63,315 nt of DNA from UBA2040 sp002384725. Lineage in GTDB: Bacteria; Bacteroidota; Bacteroidia; Flavobacteriales_D; Crocinitomicaceae. Under the pieces are notes generated by a model that was not told where the DNA came from, did not search any database, and was given only the letters and a program-made list of their open reading frames with translations. Below, piece after piece: positions 1 to 7,709 of the stretch. The stretch is taken from positions 1 through 63,315 of the forward strand of contig CAWUXE010000017.1 of assembly GCA_963926475.1 (NCBI GenBank), given 5' to 3'. Made by a program: the position numbers and the translations under genes. Position 1 is the first letter of the stretch. The number at the start of each line of letters is the position of its first letter.

Positions 1-1098
1 AGTATTATACAATTCTTTTGTATTTGATCCAGAGGTAAAGTTTGCCGAAGTAATTAAACTCAACTGTTCGTAATAGTTTTGTGACAACATCGATTGCACA
101 ACTAAGCGCTTATTTTTTGAAACGGTCGCTAAAGGAGTTCCTACTTCAACATATTGTCCTTCGCGTACCATTAGGTTTTTGATAAAACCATCCATCGGCG
201 AGAGACTGCTTTTTCCATTCTGCGAATAATTTCTTGACAGCGTACGGTATGAATTTTCCGCATTTTCATATACTAGTTTTGCTTGTAAAAAGTCTTTTTG
301 AGTAATAATCTTTTCTTCAATTAATTTGGAAGCTCGATCATAATCCAATTTTGCTTTTTCCGCGTTCATTTTAGCCTGCTTATATTCAGAATTTAAATTG
401 AATTCATTTAAATCCTCACCTGAGACGGACATAATGGTTTGACCTTTTTGAATTGGACTACCTTGAATAAGAGATTGGTTAGAGAACAATACAATTCCAC
501 TTGCCTTTGCAACAACCAGCATTTCATCTCCTGGTGCCGAAAGCAATTGTCCACTTGTCTTAATAACATTCGCAAAGGCTCTTCTAGCAAAGGGTTCATT
601 TGCAAACTCAACCTTCCATGCTTGTTCTTTGAGATACGTAATATCTCCAGCAGCTTCTGGAGCAGGGTTTTTCATTGCTTCGTCTGTGGTTGCAAATACG
701 CGCACATTATTTATTACAAATTTTTCACTAAAGTTTTTGGAGTTCACATCAAAAATAAGTGTAGCCATTCCTGCTTTTTTAGGCACTAACGCCAACCTGA
801 AAATTCCCGGTGAAGAACAACGATCAATTGAATTTCGAATACCATTTTTACCCATTGTTAAACTCACAGTAATGGTAGCATCTTCCAATGGTGTAAACTT
901 TTCACCCAAAACGGTGAAATGTGCTGCGAATTTTGAAAGTTCTCCTACTACAAATGGTTTATATTCTACAAATAGTTCGACACTATCTGTATATAATGTA
1001 TGCACCATTGGAGCCAGTTCTTCTGGTTCTGAAGTTGTTTCCGTGGTACAAGCATAGATGCCTGAAAGAAGCAATACTGTGGCTACTATTTTGTTCAT
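1..1098 (-). CDS. Efflux RND periplasmic adaptor lipoprotein (CzcB/CusB-like), C-terminus beyond window edge
   Basis: The frame is open for 366 codons from an ATG at 1098 to the window edge. Residues 1-17 form a lipoprotein signal ending SGIYAC (Cys17), so the protein should be anchored in the inner-membrane or periplasmic space. An extra beta-rich domain (about residues 35-150) precedes the adaptor core, as in some Bacteroidota metal-efflux adaptors. The core has a first lipoyl half (about 180-235), a coiled-coil hairpin (about 240-290, Lys/Glu/Ala rich) and a second lipoyl half containing SPMDGFIKNLMVREGQYV. Such adaptors link an RND pump to an outer-membrane channel. Two His-rich genes just upstream on the same strand suggest divalent metal export (Zn, Cu, Ni or Co), but the pump itself is outside the window. 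Confidence 0.85.
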   Translation of the reverse strand, partial: MNKIVATVLLLSGIYACTTETTSEPEELAPMVHTLYTDSVELFVEYKPFVVGELSKFAAHFTVLGEKFTPLEDATITVSLTMGKNGIRNSIDRCSSPGIFRLALVPKKAGMATLIFDVNSKNFSEKFVINNVRVFATTDEAMKNPAPEAAGDITYLKEQAWKVEFANEPFARRAFANVIKTSGQLLSAPGDEMLVVAKASGIVLFSNQSLIQGSPIQKGQTIMSVSGEDLNEFNLNSEYKQAKMNAEKAKLDYDRASKLIEEKIITQKDFLQAKLVYENAENSYRTLSRNYSQNGKSSLSPMDGFIKNLMVREGQYVEVGTPLATVSKNKRLVVQSMLSQNYYEQLSLITSANFTSGSNTKELYNT

Positions 1099-1184
1099 GA
1101 TGTGTTTTTAATTATTTATAACAAAGACTATTACCTCTAAATCATTTGATTCAGAGGGAATAAGAAATTAAAAAAAGTTGAATG

Positions 1185-1382
1185 TTACTTTAAAGTATCA
1201 GCGTCCACTTTGAATTCGTCCTGATGATGATCGTGATGTTCATCTTCATTATGAGGATGATCATCGTGATCTATATGTTCACCATTTTCGTCATGTTCGT
1301 GACCGTGATCTGTTTTTGCTGAACTAGTACAAGATGCAATAAAGAATGCCGCTATTGCAATTGTATAAATGTATTTTTTCAT
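1185..1382 (-). CDS. Short His/Asp-rich lipoprotein, probable metal-binding partner of the efflux system
   Basis: A 65-residue protein starting MKKYIYT; an upstream in-frame start at 1412 would add residues in front of the signal peptide, so 1382 is preferred. The signal ends FIASC (Cys18), a lipobox. The mature part is almost entirely His, Asp and Glu with about 11 histidines in some 35 residues (DHGHEHDENGEHIDHDDH). That composition suits low-affinity divalent metal binding in the periplasm. It lies about 85 bp upstream of the RND adaptor on the same strand. No family name is claimed; the role is inferred from composition and neighbours. Confidence 0.75.
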   Translation of the reverse strand: MKKYIYTIAIAAFFIASCTSSAKTDHGHEHDENGEHIDHDDHPHNEDEHHDHHQDEFKVDADTLK

Positions 1383-1450
1383 GATAATGAATTTAAAATT
1401 GATAAATAACATCGCAAAGAATTAGTTCCATGCAACGGGAATTAAATTGA

Positions 1451-1885
1451 TTAAGAAAAAAATACTGGGGGCGCTCGAAGTCCTGTAGAATTTGAAAGAG
1501 GGGGAATATAATCGGGACCTTTGTAATTGTACCCGAAAGATTTTGAAACTATTATTGGACAAAAAGAGATTTCATGTCCAAATTCAACCAAAGAAACATT
1601 AGTTCTTTCATTTTCAACATCGATTGTTTGTTTTACTGATGTCTCTTGAACAGCAAAATCACCCATATGAACAAAATAACTTAGTAAATCACCGATGTCT
1701 CCGTTTTCGTCTGAGGATTTATTTGAATCAGAATGGTGTTGACTAGTATGTGCATCATTTGAATGGACTTCAGAATGATGATGATGGTCTTTACTATCCT
1801 CGTGATGATGCGGAATAATGTCGTGCCCAACCATTAAAAAGGTTGAAAAACTAATTAATATAATTGCAACATATTGTTTAAACAT
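1451..1885 (-). CDS. Secreted/membrane-anchored His-rich protein, first gene of the efflux group
   Basis: A 144-residue protein with a hydrophobic N-terminus (about residues 5-20), then a His cluster (HHHEDSKDHHHHSEVHS and more to about residue 60), then an ordinary C-terminal half ending GLRAPPVFFS. Small proteins of this layout are often seen at the head of heavy-metal efflux loci in Bacteroidota, which is family knowledge rather than proof. It is followed on the same strand by the His-rich lipoprotein and the RND adaptor, so the three probably form one metal-responsive operon. No catalytic motif is visible. Confidence 0.7.
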   Translation of the reverse strand: MFKQYVAIILISFSTFLMVGHDIIPHHHEDSKDHHHHSEVHSNDAHTSQHHSDSNKSSDENGDIGDLLSYFVHMGDFAVQETSVKQTIDVENERTNVSLVEFGHEISFCPIIVSKSFGYNYKGPDYIPPLSNSTGLRAPPVFFS

Positions 1886-1923
1886 TGGTTAAAAGTACAA
1901 AAAATGAAAGTAGGATTCTCAAA

Positions 1924-2054
1924 TCACACATTAAATGACGGTTTGGTTTCGGTTCTTCCATGTCCAACAAATGGTGCTTGAGAGCGAAATGTAGAAATTG
2001 GAATTGTTGAACTTTGGGTTTCTGAGGCTTCTGAAGGTTCTGTCGCATCTGACT
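1924..2054 (-). pseudogene. Anonymous C-terminal gene fragment abutting a short repeat element
   Basis: On the minus strand a frame runs about 43 codons to a TGA at 1924-1926, ending SQAPFVGHGRTETKPSFNV. It has no start codon, and its upstream end lies inside the inverted-repeat element that begins at 2036. It therefore looks like the 3' end of a gene whose 5' part was removed or displaced. The family is not recognised. Confidence 0.4.
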
Positions 2055-2173
2055 ATTTTGTTGCTTTTCTTTATAAAAAATGGAATCAGCTAAATAACTA
2101 AAGTGCTGATTTTCAATTGAATTTATTTTATAGCATTTGGATTTTATCAGTTGAAATCGGTTAAATTTGGTAG
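2036..2173. repeat. Truncated copy of a 152-bp inverted-repeat (MITE-like) element
   Basis: Begins with GGTTCTGTCGCATCT, the same 15 bases that begin the intact copy at 42696, and stays clearly similar to that copy through GGTTAAATTTGGTAG. The right terminal repeat is missing: sequence diverges at 2174. It encodes nothing. Gene fragments abut it on both sides. Confidence 0.75.
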
Positions 2174-2262
2174 TATTCTATTAACCTTTCTCTAACTATT
2201 GTTGTACCATCTGTGAATTCAACTTGCTTTATCCAATTATCCGATTTATCAAATTCATACTT
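2161..2262 (-). pseudogene. Anonymous C-terminal fragment ending inside the repeat element
   Basis: A 33-codon open stretch reading YEFDKSDNWIKQVEFTDG and ending IEYYQI, preceded directly by a TAG. Its TAA stop lies within the sequence shared by both repeat copies. The composition resembles C-termini of secreted Bacteroidota proteins with YEYD..GNWI-type repeats, but the match is too short to name a family. Confidence 0.4.
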
Positions 2263-2330
2263 CTAGGTGTATTTAGAACACCACTTGAGAGATAAAGTTA
2301 AGTAACGGTTTATTAATATTGTGGGGAATA

Positions 2331-2369
2331 AAAAAGCTAAATTACTGTTAAATAGTAATTTAGCTTTTT
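2331..2369. terminator. Perfect 16-bp hairpin with A/T tails, intrinsic terminator
   Basis: Left arm AAAAAGCTAAATTACT, 7-nt loop, and an exact complementary right arm ending in a T-run. It can work in both directions. No intact gene ends just upstream on either strand; a possible tRNA relic lies next to it, in the same arrangement as the tRNA-Arg and its terminator at 2486-2521. Confidence 0.75.
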
Positions 2370-2375
2370 ATTTTG

Positions 2376-2403
2376 TGACCTCAAGTGTTGAGAGTTCAAA
2401 CTT
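2376..2403 (-). pseudogene. Possible 3' end of a decayed tRNA gene
   Basis: Minus strand reads GTTTGAACTCTCAACAC then TTGAGGTCACAAAA. It shares GTTTGAA and GAGGTCACAAAA with the 3' end of the tRNA-Arg 150 bp upstream and is followed by its own terminator. The T-stem no longer pairs and no clear 5' half was found. It may be a decayed tandem copy. Low confidence. Confidence 0.25.
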
Positions 2404-2485
2404 TGTGAAAGATTTGAAGGAACTAATATTGTTCTAAAAAGTATATTTTTGAAGAAGTGATGTGTACACTAATTGGTGTGAAATA

Positions 2486-2521
2486 AAAAAGGAGAATTGG
2501 AATAAACCAATCCTCCTTTTT
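2486..2521 (-). terminator. Intrinsic terminator of tRNA-Arg
   Basis: AAAAAGGAGAATTGG pairs, with one mismatch, with CCAATCCTCCTTTTT around a 6-nt loop. It begins directly after the 3' end of the minus-strand tRNA at 2523. Confidence 0.75.
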
Positions 2522-2522
2522 G

Positions 2523-2596
2523 TGACCTCGTTAGGATTCAAACCTAAAACCTCTACAGCCGTAATGTAGTGCTCTATTCAGTTGAGCTACGAAGCC
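2523..2596 (-). tRNA. tRNA-Arg (anticodon ACG)
   Basis: The 74-nt minus-strand sequence folds as acceptor GGCTTCG/CGAGGTC with discriminator A, D-arm GCTC-9-GAGC, anticodon arm CTACA-TTACGGC-TGTAG, a 5-nt variable loop, and T-arm TTAGG-TTTGAAT-CCTAA. The anticodon ACG reads CGN arginine codons after A-to-I editing. CCA is not encoded. Unusually, position 19 is A and position 56 is U instead of the near-universal G19 and C56, so the D-loop/T-loop tertiary pair is kept as A-U. This argues for a functional rather than a decaying gene. Confidence 0.9.
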
Positions 2597-2652
2597 AAAT
2601 TCGACCGCAAAGATATAGTATTTTTTATCTCTGACAATCGAAAAGTTATTTT

Positions 2653-2925
2653 TTATTCAATTTCAGCTGAAATCCCTCTTTCCAAAAGACCTGTACACAT
2701 AGGCATCAAATCTTTGAATGGACCTCTTTTTACTTGACATTTACCGTTGTGATGGATGATCCAAGTACACTGTTCCGCTTGAATCGATTTATGACCGCAA
2801 ATTTTTATCAACGATTCAATTACATGATCGAATGAATTAAATTCGTCGTTGTACACAATTAAATCTTTCTGTTCGACTAATTGCTCTTGAATATTTACTT
2901 TCTCTAGTGTTTCTGTGAGTGACAT
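2653..2925 (-). CDS. clpS: ClpS, adaptor for the ClpAP/ClpCP protease (N-degron)
   Basis: A 90-residue protein of normal ClpS length. The family core is visible: YNDEFNSFDHVI (residues 25-36, normally YNDDxx..xxVV) and HHNGKCQVKRG (58-68, normally HxxG.a.v). ClpS binds proteins with N-terminal destabilising residues and hands them to the Clp ATPase in the cytoplasm. The N-terminal 20 residues are the flexible extension that enters the ATPase pore. It stands alone between the tRNA and cdd. The ATG at 2925 is the only sensible start. Confidence 0.9.
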   Translation of the reverse strand: MSLTETLEKVNIQEQLVEQKDLIVYNDEFNSFDHVIESLIKICGHKSIQAEQCTWIIHHNGKCQVKRGPFKDLMPMCTGLLERGISAEIE

Positions 2926-2971
2926 TCCTTGTTTTTTACAAAAATAAATTATTTATCGTGTTTGCCCAAAA

Positions 2972-3442
2972 TTATTTACCAAAAGCGAGCGGCATTAAAT
3001 CATAAATGCTCGCAAAAACAGTGACGCTGTCGTCTTGACCAATCAAATAAATTTGAAAGTCTGTTTCTTGCCTTTTTCGAGACTCTAGCATTACTTGACG
3101 GCAACTTCCACAAGGCGAAAGAATTGCCTTTTTGTCGATTAAATCTCCTTTAGCAACTACGAATAATTTCTGAACGGATTTACCTGGAAAGTTTGCCCCA
3201 GCATAAAAAAGTGCTACACGTTCGGCACAAAGTCCAGAAGGGAAAGCGATGTTTTCCTGGTTGGAGCCTAAAATCACTTCTCCGTCTGTCATCAGCAGCG
3301 CAGCTCCAACATGAAACTTACTGTAGGGAGCATGGGCTGCTTTTGCCACTTCGTGCGCTTGCGCGATGTATTTCTGATCCGATTCAGACAATTCTTGAAC
3401 CGTATTGTAATAATCGTATACGATGCTTAGTTCTTTTCTCAT
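2972..3442 (-). CDS. cdd: Cytidine deaminase
   Basis: Hydrolytic deamination of cytidine and deoxycytidine to uridine forms in pyrimidine salvage. Length 156 residues, close to the homotetrameric family. The zinc site is complete: Cys72 with catalytic Glu74 in LCAERVA, and Cys111 and Cys114 in SPCGSCRQ. Substrate-binding region YSKFHVGAAL is at residues 40-49. It is transcribed away from mtaB across a 150-bp divergent gap that contains the mtaB promoter. Confidence 0.93.
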   Translation of the reverse strand: MRKELSIVYDYYNTVQELSESDQKYIAQAHEVAKAAHAPYSKFHVGAALLMTDGEVILGSNQENIAFPSGLCAERVALFYAGANFPGKSVQKLFVVAKGDLIDKKAILSPCGSCRQVMLESRKRQETDFQIYLIGQDDSVTVFASIYDLMPLAFGK

Positions 3443-3550
3443 TCTATTTATTGAGACTAAGTTACGAATTATTCGACAATTGACGTTGACTATTGCCTTT
3501 GCCTAATTTTCTTCAATTATCAAAATCAATCTTTAACAGTTGCACTAGAA

Positions 3551-3581
3551 TTTGAAAATGCCAAGAAACAAACTATCTTTG
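3551..3581 (+). promoter_or_regulatory. Bacteroidota-type promoter of mtaB
   Basis: TTTG at 3551-3554, exactly 19 bases, then TATCTTTG at 3574-3581. This matches the TTTG-N19-TAnnTTTG consensus for the Bacteroidota primary sigma factor. Transcription should start just upstream of the ATG at 3593, so the leader is very short. Confidence 0.8.
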
Positions 3582-3592
3582 CGCTCCAAATT

Positions 3593-4912
3593 ATGACAGG
3601 ATACAAAAAGGTCGCGTTTTACACCCTCGGATGCAAATTAAACTTCTCCGAAACATCTACTATTGCCCGACTTTTTGAAGATGCCGGTCATGCTAAAGTC
3701 GATTTTCAAGACCGTCCTGATATTTATATTATCAATACGTGTTCTGTTACTGAAAACGCCGATAAGAAGTGCAAACAGTTGGTGAAACGTGCATTGAAAA
3801 TCAATCCAGAAGCATTTGTTTGTATAGTGGGTTGTTTTGCTCAGTTGAAACCGATTGATATCGCTAAAATTCCTGGTGTTGACTTGGTTCTTGGCGCCAA
3901 CGAAAAATTCAATTTGATCGAACACATCGAGAAGTTGGAAGAAAAAACGGGTGTGGCAAAGGTTGAATTTGAGAACATCAAAGAAACCAAAGTTTTCGTT
4001 CCAGCCTTTTCTTATGGAGATCGAACAAGATCATTTTTGAAAATTCAAGATGGTTGCGACTACTTCTGTACTTTCTGCACTATTCCTTTGGCAAGAGGAA
4101 AAAGCAGAAATGCATCCATTGCATCTACTGTCCTTGAAGCAAAAAAAATTGCAGAAACGAAAATCAAAGAAGTTGTTTTAACAGGTGTCAACATTGGTGA
4201 TTTCGGTCAAGGTGGTGATGAAAACTTTGAAGGATTGGTGAAAGAGTTAGATACAGTTGAAGGCATTGACCGCTTCCGTATCTCTTCCATTGAACCGAAT
4301 TTGTTGAGCAATGAAATTATTCATTTTACGCTTGGCGAGTCAAAACGTTTTGTGCCGCACTTTCATATTCCCTTGCAATCAGGAAGCAATCGCGTTTTGA
4401 ATATGATGCGTCGGAAGTATGAAAAAGAATTATACGCTGAGAGAGTCGAATACATCAAGTCTTTGAGGCCAGATTGCTGCATTGGTGTCGATGTGATAGT
4501 TGGTTTCCCTGGCGAAACGGATGAAGAATTCATGGAAACGATAGATTTCTTAAAGGGATTGGACGTTTCCTATTTCCACGTTTTCACGTATTCCGAAAGA
4601 GCAAATACGTCAGCCATGAAACTTGGAGAAGCGGTTCCGATGAATGTTCGTCGCGAACGAAGTAAAATGCTCCACATTCTTTCCGATAAGAAAAAACGAG
4701 CTTTCTATGAATCTCAAGTGGGAACAACTCGATCTGTTTTATTAGAATCGGATGAAGAAAACGGTATGATGTTCGGCTTTACAGAAAATTATATCAAAGT
4801 GAAATTGCCGTTTGATGAAAAGTTGATCAACACTTTCCAAACCGTTGATTTAACAGAGATTGATAGAGATAGTGTGATGAAAGCTATCATTAACGTCTTA
4901 GCTGAAGCTTAA
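3593..4912 (+). CDS. mtaB: tRNA (t6A37) C2-methylthiotransferase MtaB
   Basis: Radical-SAM enzyme converting t6A to ms2t6A at position 37 of ANN-decoding tRNAs. Length 439 residues. N-terminal methylthiotransferase domain with three cluster cysteines (Cys14 in TLGCKLN, Cys50 in INTCSVT, Cys81 in VGCFAQ), radical-SAM CxxxCxxC (Cys155, Cys159, Cys162 in GCDYFCTFCTIP), and a C-terminal TRAM-like region from about 375. The TLGCKLNF start and IPLARGKSR motif favour MtaB over MiaB or RimO. Monocistronic, with its own promoter. Confidence 0.92.
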   Translation: MTGYKKVAFYTLGCKLNFSETSTIARLFEDAGHAKVDFQDRPDIYIINTCSVTENADKKCKQLVKRALKINPEAFVCIVGCFAQLKPIDIAKIPGVDLVLGANEKFNLIEHIEKLEEKTGVAKVEFENIKETKVFVPAFSYGDRTRSFLKIQDGCDYFCTFCTIPLARGKSRNASIASTVLEAKKIAETKIKEVVLTGVNIGDFGQGGDENFEGLVKELDTVEGIDRFRISSIEPNLLSNEIIHFTLGESKRFVPHFHIPLQSGSNRVLNMMRRKYEKELYAERVEYIKSLRPDCCIGVDVIVGFPGETDEEFMETIDFLKGLDVSYFHVFTYSERANTSAMKLGEAVPMNVRRERSKMLHILSDKKKRAFYESQVGTTRSVLLESDEENGMMFGFTENYIKVKLPFDEKLINTFQTVDLTEIDRDSVMKAIINVLAEA

Positions 4913-5024
4913 TATTATTTATTTTCTTAAAAATGTAACCGATTTCCTTTTTGGGACACCTTACTATTGACGCAAGGAATAATTAACTTGCAATAGCATA
5001 AAAACCGACAAAGAGAAATCTTTC

Positions 5025-5346
5025 ATGAAATTTTACGAACCTGCACATGCTAGCTTTGAGAAGTTTTGCAAAGCACGTGTTTATGGTGATATGGATTTCA
5101 AGGACTTGATGTTCGACAACTTGCTCATTGCGTATAAAAAGTTTGAAACGCTTACTAACGAAAAATCATTTTTATCCTTTCTTTTCGGCATCAATATTCG
5201 TGTTTTGGCCAACGCCAATAAAAGTACAAACCTGAATTGTGACACAACGAAAGCAAAGTGTCCATGGTAATGGAACAAAATGATATCAACGAACAAAAAG
5301 AAGCAAGATTATTATGTAACCTTCCCCTCGGTCAACTTAAGTACTA
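5025..5346 (+). pseudogene. Broken ECF-type sigma factor-like gene
   Basis: The first 81 codons read like region 2 of an extracytoplasmic-function sigma factor (FEKFCKARVYGDMDFKDL, then LLIAYKKFETLTNEKSFLSF), then meet TAA at 5268-5270. In another frame from 5270 there is a short run ending GQLKY and a TAG at 5344-5346. The region-4 helix-turn-helix expected in a sigma factor of about 170-190 residues is absent. The gene therefore looks frameshifted and truncated at its 3' end. The family assignment is moderate. Confidence 0.55.
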
Positions 5347-5402
5347 GTTATATGTTTGAATCGATAAAATACTTTAATGTTCGGGGGGGAATTGGTTTTA
5401 AA

Positions 5403-6167
5403 TTAACGGGTAAACACCCATTCTAAGTCACTAGAAAGCGCTTCGTGAAAACGATATCCATCCACATCAAAAAACTTCACTTGATCTGACTCAGTAATTT
5501 GATTGTCAATAATATATCTCGTCATTTTACCACGAGCATTTTTCGCAAAAGTCATAATCACCTTGTAATCTCCATTCTTTAGTTCTTTGAAAACAGGAGT
5601 GATGATTTTCGCTTTGATCGTTTTCTTGTCTATTGCTTTAAAATACTCCGTGGAAGCCAGGTTGATAATCACCTCTTCTTTCTCCATTTCTGAATTCAAT
5701 TCTTTCGAAAGCTTTGCTCCCCAGAACTTATACAAATTAGTCGTTTTAAGTGTTACTTTCCAGCTCGTTCCCATTTCTAATCTGTACGGAAACATTAAAT
5801 CCATTGGTTTTAACAAACCATACATGCCAGAAAGAATGCGAAGATTATTCTGTGCGTAATCCATTTGCTTATCACTCATCGAAACGGCATCTATACCTCT
5901 AAATACTTCGCCGGTAAATAAGGAAATGGCAGGTCTCGCTTCTTCGGTTAAAACTTCTGGTTTCTCCCAATTTTGATAGCGTTCGAAATTTAGTGATGCA
6001 ATATCGTTGCTCACATGCATCATCATTTCAATTTTTCGAACTGAAAATTTCTTCAGTTTTTTGGCTAAAGATTCTGCTTCGACTAAAAAAGTGCCGACGG
6101 TTGGTTCTAAGGTTGATGATAAATCTTGTTTGCTAATAGATTTAGCAGGAGAAATTAAAATTTTCAT
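5403..6167 (-). CDS. yaaA: YaaA family peroxide-stress protein (UPF0246/DUF328)
   Basis: 254 residues from ATG 6167; the frame could start 21 bases earlier, but family members begin with MKILISPAK exactly as here. Conserved motifs include MKILISPAKS, SLFTGEVFRGIDA, RILSGMYGLLKP and TFAKNARGKMTRYI. The family binds DNA and lowers Fenton chemistry in E. coli by limiting free iron during peroxide stress; the molecular role here is inferred from that. Stands alone downstream of the DASS transporter on the same strand. Confidence 0.88.
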   Translation of the reverse strand: MKILISPAKSISKQDLSSTLEPTVGTFLVEAESLAKKLKKFSVRKIEMMMHVSNDIASLNFERYQNWEKPEVLTEEARPAISLFTGEVFRGIDAVSMSDKQMDYAQNNLRILSGMYGLLKPMDLMFPYRLEMGTSWKVTLKTTNLYKFWGAKLSKELNSEMEKEEVIINLASTEYFKAIDKKTIKAKIITPVFKELKNGDYKVIMTFAKNARGKMTRYIIDNQITESDQVKFFDVDGYRFHEALSSDLEWVFTR

Positions 6168-6249
6168 AGGACAAAAATAACTAAACATTCAAGACTAAAA
6201 ATTGTTTGAATTCACTTAATCAAATCAATTCCCCCTTCATTCTTCAGCA

Positions 6250-6283
6250 ATCCGAAATCCAAAATCTAAAATCTAAAATCTAA
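6250..6283. repeat. Short tandem AAAATCT repeat
   Basis: About four units of a 7-bp motif (AAATCC, then AAAATCT three times) directly downstream of, and overlapping, the TAG stop of the DASS transporter. Simple repeats of this kind are common between genes in Bacteroidota. No function is claimed. Confidence 0.6.
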
Positions 6284-7650
6284 ATATAAAAATAAGCAAT
6301 CAATGCAATTATAAAGAGGGCAATGAAATTGAACACAACACCTACTCTAGCCATTTGCGCAATCGTAATTTTCCCTGACGAGAATACAATAGCATTTGGC
6401 GGAGTTCCAACGGGCAACATAAAAGCACAACTCGCCGCTAAAGTAACGGGGATGCACAATTGTAAAATATCGTAATGAGAAACGCTAGCGAAGGCACCAA
6501 TCACAGGTATAAAAAGTGTAATCAATGCGGTGTTGGACATAAATTCCGTTCCAAAAATGGCAATAGCGATAATAATTGTCAACAGTACAAAATAATGCCA
6601 CGTTTTAAACAGTTCAAACCAAGTGGACATATATTGAATTACTCCATTTGCATCCATCGCAGCTGCCAAGGCTAAACCGCCGCCAAAAAGCAACAAGATA
6701 CCCCAAGGAAGTTTTTCGGTGTCCTTCCAATTTAAAAGTGGCATTTTGTTTTCCCCAGGAACTAAGAACAACAAAAAACTCCCTAAAATGGCAGCGCTTT
6801 CGTCACCGTAATCAAAACCAGTGTATTTTTTAATAATACTTCGCATTAACCATAAAAACACGACACCACTGAAAATAATTACCACTCTTTTTTGTGGTCC
6901 TATCCATGGTTTTTTTTCTAATTTAAAATCATCTGGACTGTCTTTTGTCTCTTTGCCCATGCTGAAATAGAAAAACGTGTAAATAACAGCAATAAGAATG
7001 ATTGAAATCGGAACGCCTATTTTCATCCAATCTGCGAAGCTTATGGTCACATCAAAGGAATCCTTCAGAATTCCAGCCATAATTGCATTTGGGGGCGAAC
7101 CAATCAAAGTTCCCATTCCGCCGATCGACGCGGCATACGCTATCGACAAAAGAAGAAACAGAGCAAATTTTCCCTTTTGTTCTTTTTTCGGAAGCACATT
7201 AATAACAGCAAGCGCCATCGGTAACATCATTAAAGCAGTCGCAGTATTGGAAACCCACATACTTAACAGTGCTGTACTGATGAGGAATCCGAGTAAAATT
7301 CTCGGTTTTGAATAACCGACAGTATGAATAATAATCCGGGCAACTTGTTTATGAACGTGCCATTTTTCAAGCCCCAAAGCCAAAATGAAACCTCCCAGAA
7401 ACAGAAAAATCATTTTGTTTCCATAGGCTCCAGCAATAAGGTCGGCGTCTAGAATGCCTAATGGAATACCAACAATTAAAGGAATAAGCGCAGTTACATA
7501 AATGGGAACACTCTCCGTCAACCATAGATAAATCATCAAGGCACTCATAGCAATTGTACTTACAAAATGATCTTTGCCACCCGAAATGATAATTGCTAGA
7601 GCAAAACCAACAAGTCCAATACTAAGTAATACTCTGTCTTTTGATATCAT
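6280..7650 (-). CDS. SLC13/DASS family Na+-coupled anion (dicarboxylate) transporter
   Basis: 456 residues with about 11-12 hydrophobic segments. The two DASS signature Ser-Asn-Thr motifs are present: WVSNTATALMMLP near residue 133 and FMSNTALITLFIP near 370, and the family signature LPVGTPPNA is near 417. Substrates in the family are succinate, malate, fumarate, citrate or sulfate; dicarboxylate is the most likely from the overall sequence, but this cannot be settled here. Monocistronic; upstream lies the terminator of the old psp locus. Confidence 0.88.
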   Translation of the reverse strand: MISKDRVLLSIGLVGFALAIIISGGKDHFVSTIAMSALMIYLWLTESVPIYVTALIPLIVGIPLGILDADLIAGAYGNKMIFLFLGGFILALGLEKWHVHKQVARIIIHTVGYSKPRILLGFLISTALLSMWVSNTATALMMLPMALAVINVLPKKEQKGKFALFLLLSIAYAASIGGMGTLIGSPPNAIMAGILKDSFDVTISFADWMKIGVPISIILIAVIYTFFYFSMGKETKDSPDDFKLEKKPWIGPQKRVVIIFSGVVFLWLMRSIIKKYTGFDYGDESAAILGSFLLFLVPGENKMPLLNWKDTEKLPWGILLLFGGGLALAAAMDANGVIQYMSTWFELFKTWHYFVLLTIIIAIAIFGTEFMSNTALITLFIPVIGAFASVSHYDILQLCIPVTLAASCAFMLPVGTPPNAIVFSSGKITIAQMARVGVVFNFIALFIIALIAYFYI

Positions 7651-7661
7651 AGGTCATAAAA

Positions 7662-7689
7662 AAAGGTGAGCCGAACTGGACACACCTTT
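7662..7689 (-). terminator. Intrinsic terminator downstream of the pspA remnant
   Basis: On the minus strand AAAGGTG and CACCTTT form a 7-bp stem around a 14-nt loop, followed by a T-run. It lies 20 bp after the pspA stop codon and 12 bp before the DASS start, so it still separates the two transcripts. Confidence 0.6.
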
Positions 7690-7709
7690 CAAAAATAATC
7701 AAATATAGT

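Noticed and set aside
439..1057. Plus-strand open frames of 116 and 142 codons opposite the RND adaptor
   Set aside because: They are antisense shadows; the minus frame is open over the whole region and has clear adaptor domains.
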